The notes under the pieces were generated by a model, which had not been told where the DNA came from, made no database searches, and saw only the letters and a program-made list of their open reading frames with translations. A DNA stretch of 18,429 nucleotides, from the NCBI GenBank assembly GCA_963518665.1, contig CAUQKR010000018.1:1-18429 (forward strand), given 5' to 3'. Below are positions 7,877 to 16,081 of the stretch, in pieces; position 1 is the stretch's first letter; every line of letters begins with the position of its first letter. The translations under genes were made by a program, and so were the position numbers. This DNA comes from GN02-872 sp963518665. GTDB taxonomy: Bacteria > Patescibacteriota > Gracilibacteria > BD1-5 > UBA6164.

Positions 7877-9530
7877 ATTCTAAAATTATATCTATTACTT
7901 TTAACATAAGGTTTTTCTTCCCCATCCAGACATCTTCTGAAATATCAAAAACAATAGAAACTGGTCTTCAACTTCTTTTTATTTCTTCATAAAAATCTCA
8001 AAAATAAAAAGCAAAAATTTTAAATCAATGTTTTGTAAAAAATCTTAAATGGTCTCTTGAATTTTGTCATAAAAATTCCAATTTTTCATAATTCAGATTT
8101 CTAACCATAAAAATTGGTTTTTCATTTCAAAGTCAAAATGGTTTATATTTATTTATTTTATTTAAAAACGAAAATCATAACTCATCAAGCTCAACTATTT
8201 TATCAACTTTTATAACTTTTTTATATTGTGAAAAATCCATTTTATTTACATCTTGCAAAATTTTTGTTTTAAATTCTGCAAATTTTTCTTTTGAAATAGA
8301 AAATCAAGCTGCTTGTTTATGTCATCAAAAACTTATAAAATAATCTTGAAATTCTGTTAATTTTTCAACAATAGAAAAATATTCTGGACTTCTACAACTT
8401 GCTACCAATTTATCTCACTCATCTTTTAAAACAATTGATGGTTTATAAAATTGCTCTGTAAGCCTTCAAGCAACAATTCAAATTATTCAGTGTTCTATTG
8501 CAGGAGAAATATAAAAAATTATATTATCACTAGGATTTACTTTATTTAAAGCATCGTCTACAAATTTTTTAGTATAATATTTTCTTTCCTCATTTAATTT
8601 TTCGATTTCTGCAATAATTTTATCAAGTTCTGATCAATTATTTAAAATTAAATTTACAGCTTTGTAAGGAGTATCCATTCTTCAAGCTGCATTTAACCTA
8701 GGTCAAATCGTAAATCAAAAAACATCAGCATCTAAATCAGAATTAATTTTTTCTCAAATAAGTTTTTGAATTCCTAAACTTCTAGAATTTCTAATTTGCC
8801 TAAGTCACTCTTGAACAATTATTCTATTTTCTCAAGTAAGTCTCATACAATCAGCAACAGTTCAAATTGCAGCAATATCAATTGTAGATTTTAAATATTT
8901 TTCCAACTCTTCTCCTTGCAAAAAAAGTGGAGCCAATGCTTGTACAAGCTTAAAAGCAACTCAAGCTCAAGCCAAATTTTTATACATATAATTACAATCA
9001 TCTCTTTTAGGATTTACAACAGCAATTGCATCTTCAGAAATAACATCCGGAACAGCATGATGATCAGTAACTACAACATCTATTCAAAGGCTTTTTGCAT
9101 AACTAATAACTTCTAAATCTTTTGTTCAACAATCGACAGTTACTACTAAATTTACTCATAGATTTTTCATTTCATCTATAAAATATTTTTTCATTCAATA
9201 TCAATCTCTTACTCTGTGAGGAACTCTATAACTTGCATCTAATCAAATCTTTCTAAAAAAATGCATTAAAATTGAAGTTGAAGTAACTCAATCAACATCA
9301 TAATCTCCAAAAATCATAACTCTCTCTTTTTTATCATAAGCAAGTTTTATTCTATCAACTGCTTTTTGCATATCTTTTAGCATAAAAGGGTCATGTAAAT
9401 CTTCAAATTTTCAATCAATTATAAATTCTCCATTTTCAAATCTATCTTGCAAAATAGTCTCAATATCTTGAAATTTACTTTCTGGAGAATAACTTATAAT
9501 ATTTTTCTTTAAACTAACTAATTCATTCAT
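7875..9530 (-). CDS. recJ: Single-stranded-DNA exonuclease RecJ
   Basis: A 551-residue DHH-family 5'-3' exonuclease acting in recombination and mismatch repair. Visible motifs: DYDVDG (76-81, motif I, final Gly from TGA), 'VVTVDCG' near 129-135, DHHAVP (156-161, motif III), 'AVVNPKRDDC', 'IGTVADCM', and 'GFTIGPRLNAAGRMDTP' leading to the DHHA1 half, with 'SFGGHKQAAGFSI' in the nucleic-acid-binding part. These provide the metal-binding Asp/His residues. The length is close to the normal RecJ core. The ATG at 9530 was chosen because it is the first in frame; a second ATG four bases away is out of frame. The gene reads only if roughly 40 TGA codons are Gly. Confidence 0.95.
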
Positions 9531-9559
9531 TTTCTATAAAATATTTTTAAAACTTATAG

Positions 9560-9586
9560 ATTATATTTATTTATATTCATTTTCAA
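9560..9586 (-). promoter_or_regulatory. Probable recJ promoter
   Basis: Minus-strand TTGAAA (9586-9581) and TATAAT (9565-9560) with a short 15-base spacer, about 30 bases upstream of the start codon. The -10 is perfect but the spacing is suboptimal. Confidence 0.4.
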
Positions 9587-9595
9587 AAAAAATTT

Positions 9596-9623
9596 TTGAT
9601 TTTTTTTTATTTTTATGTAAAAT
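9596..9623 (+). promoter_or_regulatory. Promoter of tRNA-Arg
   Basis: TTGATT (9596-9601) and TAAAAT (9618-9623) are spaced by 16 bases. Initiation would fall near 9630, a few bases before the mature 5' end at 9636. Confidence 0.5.
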
Positions 9624-9635
9624 ATAACAAAATTT

Positions 9636-9711
9636 GTCCCTATAGCTCAGTGGAAGAGCACAAGGCTGCGGACCTTGGTTAGCGCGGGTTCGATTCCTGC
9701 TAGGGATACCA
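9636..9711 (+). tRNA. tRNA-Arg, anticodon GCG
   Basis: A 76-nt cloverleaf with encoded CCA. Acceptor GTCCCTA pairs TAGGGAT (one G-U at 1-72), discriminator A. D arm GCTC/GAGC has loop AGTGGAA, with A at position 20, an arginine identity element. The anticodon stem CAAGG/CCTTG encloses loop CTGCGGA, so the anticodon GCG is at 9668-9670. T arm GCGGG/CCTGC has loop TTCGATT. The variable loop is six bases. GCG reads CGC and CGU. Most bacteria use ACG (inosine) here, which would also read CGA; a G34 version leaves CGA and CGG unread by this tRNA. This fits the scarcity of those codons in the window. Confidence 0.93.
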
Positions 9712-9728
9712 TAAAAAATTTTAAAATA

Positions 9729-9754
9729 AAAAAAGACTAAAATTAGTCTTTTTT
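9729..9754. terminator. Terminator shared by tRNA-Arg and the C39-like gene
   Basis: AAAAAAGACTAA, loop AAT, then TAGTCTTTTTTTT: a strong stem with A/T tracts on both sides, usable in both directions. The stop codon of the minus-strand peptidase frame (9743-9745) is within it. Confidence 0.8.
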
Positions 9755-10996
9755 TTCTGTCTCTTCAGAATTTTCTTCTCTTCTTTTAGGTTCTTCTTTT
9801 TGAGAATTTTTTGGATTTTTTAATTCTTCATTTAAAATATTTAACTTATCTGAAGTTTTAGTTTTATTTTCTTCTTTATTATAAACAATAATTGCTCTAG
9901 CATCGTTTAATTCCCATTTTCTCAACCGTTCAGAAGTTGGATAAATATGCCTTCAAGTTTGAGTGTCCCGAATAATTATTTTTTCTGGATTTTCAATATC
10001 TCAAATATATCATAAAAGAACAAAATTATGAGATTGTTTTGCAGCATTTATCTCTTTTCATTCCTCTGTATACCAAGTTATCCTTCTCTCTTGATTAAAT
10101 GAATAACAATAATTTTTTTTAGATAATCAATTTCTTGATTCTTCAGTTGTTATTTTTCTATCAATATTTCAATCTTCAAAACTTTGATCAGTACAATAAT
10201 CTCACCGCATTTGAATATAATTTCCTTTTACAAGTTCTTTTAACATATAACTTAAAGCTTCTTTTGGGTTTTTTAATCCTAAATTATTTTCAAATTTATT
10301 ATAAGTTTCGTATTTTACTGCATAATCATCATAAATTTTTGACATAGGTTTTTCATAAATTGCATACCCTGTCAAATTAAATTGATGTCAATCCATTTCT
10401 CAAACAAAACCATTATTTGGATCTCACCAAATAATTTTCCCTCCATTTCAGATATAAGAACCTTTTCCATAAGTTTTGTCTTTTAACATTTTATCTAAAA
10501 TATCAGTTTCTTTTATATCTGTTTTCAAGATTGTAGATAAAATATAATTTGTATAATAAGCTTAACAAGATAAATTTCTTTCTTGAATATGAAGTTTTGC
10601 TAACCTATTTGTTATATCAAATTCTTTTGGATAAACAATAGATTTTTCATATTCTTCTTTTTGTTTTTGTTCTTCTTCTCTTTTTAATTTTTCTTGAAGT
10701 TCTTTTTGAGCTAATTCATGTTCTTGTCTAGCTTTTTCAAATAAAATCAAACTTTTTTCTTTAGAAAAATCTTGTTTTAAATTTTCCAAAGTTTTTTTCA
10801 TCTTTTCATCCAAAATTTTTTTATCATCGATTTTTGATAAAACATCATTTATTTGCTCGATTTCTTCTAAACTATAAGAAGTTTTTATTATTTCTCTATT
10901 TTGTTCAAATCAAAAAATATTATAATAAGGAACTAAAAAAAGCGAGATAATTAAAGCAAATAGTATTGATATAAATAATATTGACTTATGATTCAT
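9743..10996 (-). pseudogene. Membrane-anchored C39-like cysteine peptidase, interrupted by TAA
   Basis: One frame of 418 codons broken only by TAA at 10562-10564. The first part (10996-10565, 144 residues) has an N-terminal membrane helix (residues about 4-25), a Glu/Lys-rich coiled coil (about 45-120), and ends 'LHIQERNLSC'. The second part continues 'AYYTNYILSTILKT', then 'IIWGDPNNGFVGEMDGHQFN', 'SHNFVLLGYIGDIENPEKII' and 'DTQTGRHIYP', and ends in a charged tail. 'NLSC' + residue + 'A' with a later 'SHNFVLLGY...DTxTG' is the C39_2 peptidase pattern: catalytic Cys, then His, then Asp. The stop replaces the residue right after the presumed nucleophile, often Glu (GAA to TAA is one base). Three CGG codons (10205-10207, 9968-9970, 9926-9928) are in frame. 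As read, the peptidase is inactive; a sequencing error is possible. Confidence 0.75.
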
Positions 10997-11082
10997 ATTT
11001 TTTTTATAAATTTCTTTAAAAGGTCAAAAAAACAAGCTTTAAAAGCTCATTTTTTATTTAATTAAATAATAAATTTTGGCAA

Positions 11083-11110
11083 ATTATAATAGAAAAAGCT
11101 ATTTAGTCAA
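11083..11110 (-). promoter_or_regulatory. Promoter of the C39-like gene
   Basis: Minus-strand TTGACT (11110-11105) and TATAAT (11088-11083) are spaced by 16 bases, giving a leader of about 80 bases before ATG 10996. The -35 abuts the dyad at 11109-11132. Confidence 0.6.
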
Positions 11111-11132
11111 AAGATTTTTAAAAAAATCTTTT
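11109..11132. promoter_or_regulatory. Perfect dyad between divergent promoters (candidate operator)
   Basis: AAAAGATTTTT and its exact reverse complement AAAAATCTTTT flank a 2-base centre. The dyad overlaps the -35 of the leftward promoter by two bases and ends 4 bases before the -35 (TTGACA) of the rightward NAS-CobW promoter. No gene reads into it from upstream, so an operator is more likely than a terminator. Confidence 0.5.
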
Positions 11133-11136
11133 TCCC

Positions 11137-11164
11137 TTGACAAATATATTTTTTTTATTAAAAT
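11137..11164 (+). promoter_or_regulatory. Promoter of the NAS-like/CobW operon
   Basis: Consensus TTGACA (11137-11142), 16-base spacer, TAAAAT (11159-11164). The leader to ATG 11216 is about 45 bases. It lies directly right of the perfect dyad. Confidence 0.7.
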
Positions 11165-11215
11165 CTCAAAACTTAATTGATACTAAATCTCAATAAAAAT
11201 ATTTGATAATTTAAT

Positions 11216-11962
11216 ATGATAAAAACATTTCTAAAAAAAATAAAAACTTTAAAAACTTTATCCCCAACGAAAGAAACAAATAAGGTTTTTAGTGAACTTT
11301 GTCAATATAGTATTAAAAATGATAAAAAAATAAAATTTAATAAAACAATTGATGAGTTAAATAAAATTTGCTATGAAGCTGAATATCAAATGGAAAAATT
11401 TTGGTCTGAAAAAATAATAAACTCTAACTTACCTAAAGAAGAATTTAAAAATTTCACTTATTTAAAAAATTATAAGCTATTAACTAAACTTGAATTTTTA
11501 AATATAAGATTTTTTAATGAAACACCTAAAAATGTTTTGTTTATCTGATGATGACCACTTCCCTTGACCGCAATTATTTTAGCAAAAAATTATTGACTTA
11601 ATTGTAAAATAATTGATTATTCAGAAGAAGCTATAAATATAGCAAAAAAATTAGTAGATAAAATAGATTTATCTGAAAAAATAACTTTTGAAAATAAAAA
11701 TATTTTAGAATATAAAGATAAAAAAAACTATGATTTAGTTTATGCAGCATCTATAATTTTTTGAGAAGAACAAGAAAAAATTTTAGAAAAAATATCAAGT
11801 TTAAATTTTAAAAATCTTTTAGTTAGAACTTCTCATGATTCTAGAATTTTACTTTATAAAAAAGTAGAAAAAAAATTATTAAAAAAATATTTTAATATAA
11901 AACTTATAGTTCATCCAAAAAATGAAATAATAAATTCTTTTATAATTTTAGAAAAAAAATAA
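11216..11962 (+). CDS. Nicotianamine synthase-like aminobutanoyltransferase
   Basis: A 248-residue protein of the nicotianamine synthase fold, close to archaeal NAS and bacterial CntL in size. The N-terminal helical part has 'ICYEAEYQMEKFWSE' (51-65), where Glu60 aligns with the catalytic Glu of NAS, and 'TYLKNYKLLTKLEFL' (81-95), the conserved Tyr/Asn-Tyr block. The Rossmann part has 'NVLFIGGGPLPLTAIILA' (106-123), whose three Gly are consecutive TGA codons, then 'IIDYSEEAI', 'YDLVYAASIIFGEE' and 'LLVRTSHDSRILLY', all family blocks. The enzymes transfer aminobutanoyl groups from S-adenosylmethionine to make metal chelators (nicotianamine, staphylopine). The acceptor here is unknown, and no opine dehydrogenase or exporter is adjacent. 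It is one base from the downstream COG0523 GTPase, which supports a role in metal handling. Confidence 0.85.
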
Positions 11963-11963
11963 T

Positions 11964-13505
11964 ATGGAAAAAAATAATGCTAAAGCAATTTTGGTTACTT
12001 GACCTTTAGGATCAGGAAAAACAACTTTAATCAATAATTTAATTCCAAATTTTTGAGAAAAAACAACTTTGATTGTAAATGATATTTGAACAATAAACAT
12101 TGATTCAAACAGACTTGAGACAAAAAATAAAATTTCTCTTGAACAAGGTTGTGTTTGTTGTCAAGATTTTAATTCTTTTGAAACTGCAATAAAAAATTTG
12201 AGACAAGATGGAGCTGAAGTAATAATTGAACCAAGCTGAATAGCTGAAGCTTGACAAATAAAAAAATCTCTAGAAAAAAATGGTTTTAATGTAACAACAA
12301 TAGTTCTCTGAGATTGAGTTCATCATAAAGAAAGAAGTGTAGAAGAAAAAGAAATCGAAAAAAATCAAATAAAAGCTGCTGATTTAATAGCTCTAAGCTG
12401 GAAATGAACAAAACAAGAACAAGAAAATTTTTTAAAATTTTTATGAGAAATCAATAAAGAAGCAAAAATAATTGATTTACTTTCAACTGAAAATCAAGAA
12501 AATATTTCAAATGAATATAGTAAATTTTATGAAAATCTTTGGAATGAATTAAAAAAATTGAATCTAAAAGAAGAAACAAAAAAAACAGTTTTCTCTGTAA
12601 ATAAAGCTACTTTTCAGATTATTTGAAACAAAAATTTACTTCAAAATAATAAAAATCATAGAAACCATTCTCTTCAAGTTTTTAGTAAAGAATTAAATAT
12701 TTCAAAAGAAACAATTTTAAATTTATTAAAACTTCTTTGAAATAAAATTGTAAGAGCAAAATGAATTTTATGAAACTGACAAGAGTTTGATGTAGTTCAT
12801 TCAAGTGTAAATTTTTGAAATAAATTAAATAGAAGCTGATTTTTTAATATAATTTCAACAAAAAATTTATTTGATCTTTTAGATGAAATAGAAAATTCTG
12901 AAAACAAAAAAGAAATAGAAAATTTAAAAAATATTTTAATAAACTGAGAAGAAATGAATGAAACAGAAGTTATAAAAAATTTTTGAGAAGAATTTATTGA
13001 TTTTTCTCTTTCAGATTTTAAAATCAAAAAACTTGTAAGTCAATATTTTGAATATATGGATATGGAAGAAAAAATTCAAGAATTATCAAAAAATTTAAAA
13101 AGCCCAGAAGATAATGCAAAAATTACAAAACTACAAATTGAGCAAAAAAATTTATGAGAAGCAATGAAATATGACAATCCTTTTATTTGGGTAAAATACA
13201 AAATTGATGCTTATAAATGAAATCCTGAAAGTGAAATAAAAACTATTTGAGATTTTGTAGCTCATTGCCATAAAAGCCCTACTTACATTTGTGGAAAAAG
13301 ATTTCATTTTTTAAACAAAATTTTACAAGAAAAATATTGAATAGATTTATTTAAGGTAAATCAAGAAGATTTAATGGAAGATTTTTTGAATAAATGAGAA
13401 ATAGAAGAAATTTCAAAAGATAAAAATTTAATGAATTCTTGGTTAAATTATGAATATTTCAATGAGAATAATAGAGTTGCAAAATGGGAAAATTATAAGA
13501 AATAA
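11964..13505 (+). CDS. CobW/COG0523-family metal-chaperone GTPase with long C-terminal extension
   Basis: A 513-residue protein. The N-terminal G domain has Walker A GPLGSGKTT (13-21, first Gly TGA), the COG0523 metal site CVCC (63-66), EPSG (89-92) and 'GDGVHH' (116-121). The guanine-specificity motif, usually NKxD, is degraded to about SWKGT (145-149). A CobW C-terminal-like segment follows (about 225-300: 'HSLQVFSKELNISKETILNL', then 'IVRAKGILGNGQEFDVVHSS'). The last ~200 residues are unassigned, charged, partly coiled, with a possible metal site 'HCHKSPTYICGKRFH'. COG0523 proteins deliver zinc or cobalt to client enzymes. Translation starts one base after the NAS-like stop, so the two are made together and probably serve one metal. 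Confidence 0.88.
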
Positions 13506-13569
13506 TATTTTTCAAAATATTATTAAACAAAATTATCAATTTTTTTTACAAAAAAAATTGATAATTTTT
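13501..13569 (+). terminator. Tandem hairpins ending the NAS-CobW operon
   Basis: Hairpin 1: AATAATATTTT-TC-AAAATATTATT (13501-13524), containing the cobW-type stop codon. Hairpin 2: an 18-bp stem, AAAATTATCAATTTTTTT against its complement (13529-13546/13551-13568), loop TACA, followed by T and A. Both arms are perfect. The second is the likely terminator and is self-complementary, so it works in either direction. Confidence 0.75.
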
Positions 13570-13614
13570 AAGTTTTAAGTATTATTTAAGTAAATATTTT
13601 TAAATAATAAAATT

Positions 13615-14985
13615 ATGGCAGAAAGAAAAATAAATATTGCTCTGACTTGATGAGCAACTTGATGACATATTTTCCCTTTATTATCAACTTATAACTACTT
13701 AAAAGAAAATAAAAATCTAAATTTTTATTGGTTTTGAGAAGAAGAATGACTTGAGTTTGATATCGCAATGGAAAATGATATCAGATTTATTGATTTACCA
13801 GCTTGAAAATTGAGAAGATATTTTGACTGGAGAAATTTTTTTGAGCCTTTAAAAAATATAACTTGAATTTTCTTTTGACTTTATTATTTGATAAGATACA
13901 GAATTGATATAGTTTTTTCAAAATGAGGTTATGTAGCCGTTCCTCTTTGTATAGCTGCTTGGATTCTCAGAAGAAAAATTTATATTCACGAATCTGACAC
14001 AGTTCCTGGACTTGCAAATAAAATAATTTCAAAATTTGCCACAAAAGTTTTTTATACTTTTCCAAATGCAAAAACTGCAAAAAATTGAAAAAAACATATT
14101 TTTATCTGACAAATTTTAAATCCTGATATTTTAGCTGGACTTGATAATCTAGAACTTGATGAAAATATGTATTTAAACGTAATAGTTATAGCTTGAAGTC
14201 AAGGTTCAACTCGTATTTTTGAAAATCTTATAAAAGTTTTACCAAAACTAAGTTTTGTTGATTTTACGATTATTTTATGAGAAAAAAATACTCATTTCAA
14301 AAAAGATTTTTTAAAATTTGATAATGTAAGGACTTTTGATTTTGTAAATCAAAAAGAACTTTGACAGATTTTGAAACAAACAGATATAGCTATAACTAGA
14401 GCTGGAGCAACTACTCTTTGGGAATTAACAATGTTTTGAATTCATAGTTTAATTGTTCCTTTAACTGAAAGTGCTTGAAATCATCAAATAAAAAATGCAG
14501 AATTTTTCAAGGAAAACTATTGAAGTGAAATTTTACTTGAATGAGAAGATTTATCTGAAAAAATTTTATATAAACTAGATAAATATAAAAATCTAAGAAA
14601 ACAAGGTTTAAATTTAAAAGATTTTTTTAATCCTTTAGAAGAAATAGAAAAAGAAATTTTAGGAGAAAATTATGAGGATTTGGAAATAGAAAAAGAAGAA
14701 CAATTAGCTAAAAATGAAGATATTTTAGAAGATGAAGTAGAAGAAAAAGTTGTTGTTTCTACAAAAAATTTAAAAGGTTGGTGATACCCAGAAAATTTAC
14801 AAAAAAAGGAAGAAAGAAAAAAAGAAGAAACTATCTGAGAATTGAGTGAAAAATATGAAAAAAATGAAATTTCAGAAAATTCGCACACAAAATTTGAACA
14901 AAGAGATTTAAAGACTTGAAAAATTTTGAATCAAATAGAAGATGTAGAACCAAAATCAAATTTTCAAACTTTTAGCCTAAAATAA
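13615..14985 (+). CDS. murG: UDP-GlcNAc:lipid I N-acetylglucosaminyltransferase MurG with charged tail
   Basis: Makes lipid II from lipid I at the inner face of the membrane. A 456-residue protein. GGATGGH (12-18) is the G-loop; four of its glycines are TGA, which confirms the code. Further motifs: 'SKGGYVAVPLC', 'IHESDTVPGLANK' (the MurG HEQN-type block), 'VIAGSQGSTRIFE', 'DIAITRAGATTLWEL' (donor-binding) and 'PLTESAGNHQIKNAEFF'. The catalytic domain ends near residue 340. The remaining ~115 residues are a Glu/Lys-rich, probably coiled tail, absent from ordinary MurG (about 350-360 residues). Monocistronic, flanked by terminators. Together with the PAP2 protein it indicates an active peptidoglycan lipid cycle. 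Confidence 0.95.
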
Positions 14986-14991
14986 GCTTTT

Positions 14992-15038
14992 AAAAAGAGA
15001 GATGTTAAAATATCATTATTTTTTATCTCTCTTTTTTT
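14992..15038 (+). terminator. murG terminator
   Basis: Stem AAAAAGAGAGAT / ATCTCTCTTTTT with a 21-base loop, followed by T's; seven bases downstream of the murG stop. Confidence 0.75.
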
Positions 15039-15065
15039 GACTTAAAATTTTTTATATGATATCAT
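15037..15065 (+). promoter_or_regulatory. Promoter of the VTC-domain gene
   Basis: TTGACT (15037-15042), 17-base spacer, TATCAT (15060-15065) preceded by TGA, giving an extended -10. The -35 overlaps the T-tract of the murG terminator. The leader is about 30 bases. Confidence 0.6.
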
Positions 15066-15103
15066 ATTTACATAAAAGATTTTAACTAAATAAAAATACA
15101 AAA

Positions 15104-15991
15104 ATGAGAACAAATGATGCAAACTTAAATAAGAACCTTAAAAAATTTAAGGCAATAAGTTTATCAGAATTAAATGCAACTGCAAGTTTCCTAAAAAGGA
15201 TTGACAGAAAATATTTACTTACTTACAATCAATTCTTAGAAATTTTACCAGAATTAAAAAACGATTTCAAAGTTTTAGAAATAGACTGAAAAAAAGTTTT
15301 TAATTATGATAATGTTTATATGGATACTGCAGATTATCTATTTTACAAACAACATCAAAATAAATTAAAATCAAGAACAAAAGTTAGAACAAGATATTAT
15401 GTAGATTCAAACTTAGCATTCTTTGAATTCAAACAAAAAGTAAACTGAGTTACTTCAAAATACAGATATGAATTCCCTTCTGAAGAACATGGTTTTATGA
15501 CAAAAGGTAAAAAAAGATTTTTTGACTGAGTTTGGCAAGCAATGTATAATGGAAAAGTAAAAACTCCAAGTATTTCTCCTGCAATAAAAACAAACTACAA
15601 AAGAATAACTATGGTTAGCAATACAGGAGATGAAAGAATGACTATTGATTTCAACGTTAAAGCCTTGGACCTAAGAAAATCAAAAAGTGAAATTGTTGAC
15701 CTGAAAAATCTTATTATCATCGAGAGCAAATCACTTAAAAAAGAATGTATTGCAACTAAAATAATGTCAGAAAAAAATATTTCTGAAGCAAAATCTTGTA
15801 GTAAATATTCTCTTTGAGTTGTTTATTCTGGACTTGCAGAAAAATTTACAACTTTTGCTGATACAATGGAAAAAATCAAAGAAATAAGAATGGAAACAAT
15901 AAAATCAGCAAAAAGAGAAACAAAACTAGAAAACTTAAATCAAACTAAAAAAGAAGAAAAAACTGAAAAAATTTTAGAAAATGCAAAATAA
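15104..15991 (+). CDS. VTC-domain (polyphosphate polymerase-like) TTM protein
   Basis: A 295-residue protein. The VTC (vacuolar transporter chaperone) fold shows as 'SFLKRIDRKYLLT' near residues 28-40, 'NVYMDTADYLFYKQHQNKL', 'RTKVRTRYYVD', 'LAFFEFKQKVNG', 'MTIDFNVK' and 'IIIESKS'. These basic and acidic residues line the tunnel in tripolyphosphate tunnel metalloenzymes. Yeast Vtc4 polymerises polyphosphate from ATP; bacterial stand-alone VTC proteins are less studied and the activity here is inferred. There are no membrane helices. The C-terminus (about 255-295) is a charged helix. Codon use is slightly richer in C than its neighbours (AAC, TAC, TTC). Convergent with a CYTH protein of the same fold superfamily. 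Confidence 0.85.
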
Positions 15992-15992
15992 T

Positions 15993-16029
15993 AAAAAAAT
16001 CTAGAAAAAATTTTCTAGATTTTTTTTTA
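15993..16029 (+). terminator. Terminator of the VTC-domain gene
   Basis: ATCTAGAAAA / TTTTCTAGAT stem extended by A7 and a long T-tract, beginning two bases after the stop codon. Confidence 0.85.
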
Positions 16030-16053
16030 TGAGAAAAAATTTTTTTCAAACAA

Positions 16054-16081
16054 AAAAGATTAGAATTTTTTCTAATCTTTT
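16054..16081 (-). terminator. Terminator of the CYTH gene
   Basis: AAAAGATTAGAA, loop TTTT, TTCTAATCTTTT: a perfect 12-bp stem. The minus-strand stop codon (16072-16074) lies in one arm, and T-runs follow on the minus strand. Confidence 0.75.

Noticed and set aside
8916..9116. Plus-strand 66-codon ORF
   Set aside because: Antisense to recJ, inside its conserved DHH region.
9743..9925. Separate 60-residue gene starting at TTG 9925
   Set aside because: The frame continues upstream through CGG and TGA codons into the C39-like peptidase; the short ORF arises only under the standard code.
10135..10347. Plus-strand 70-codon ORF
   Set aside because: Antisense to the peptidase frame, which has homologous motifs on both sides of the internal stop.
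11109..11132. Rho-independent terminator
   Set aside because: It lies between divergent promoters with no transcript reading into it; a 2-base centre is also poor for an RNA hairpin loop.
12797..13027. Minus-strand 76-codon ORF
   Set aside because: Antisense to the COG0523 GTPase, and no upstream signals.
14670..14888. Minus-strand Ser/Phe-rich ORF
   Set aside because: Antisense to the charged MurG tail; Ser/Phe richness is the mirror of Glu/Lys codons.
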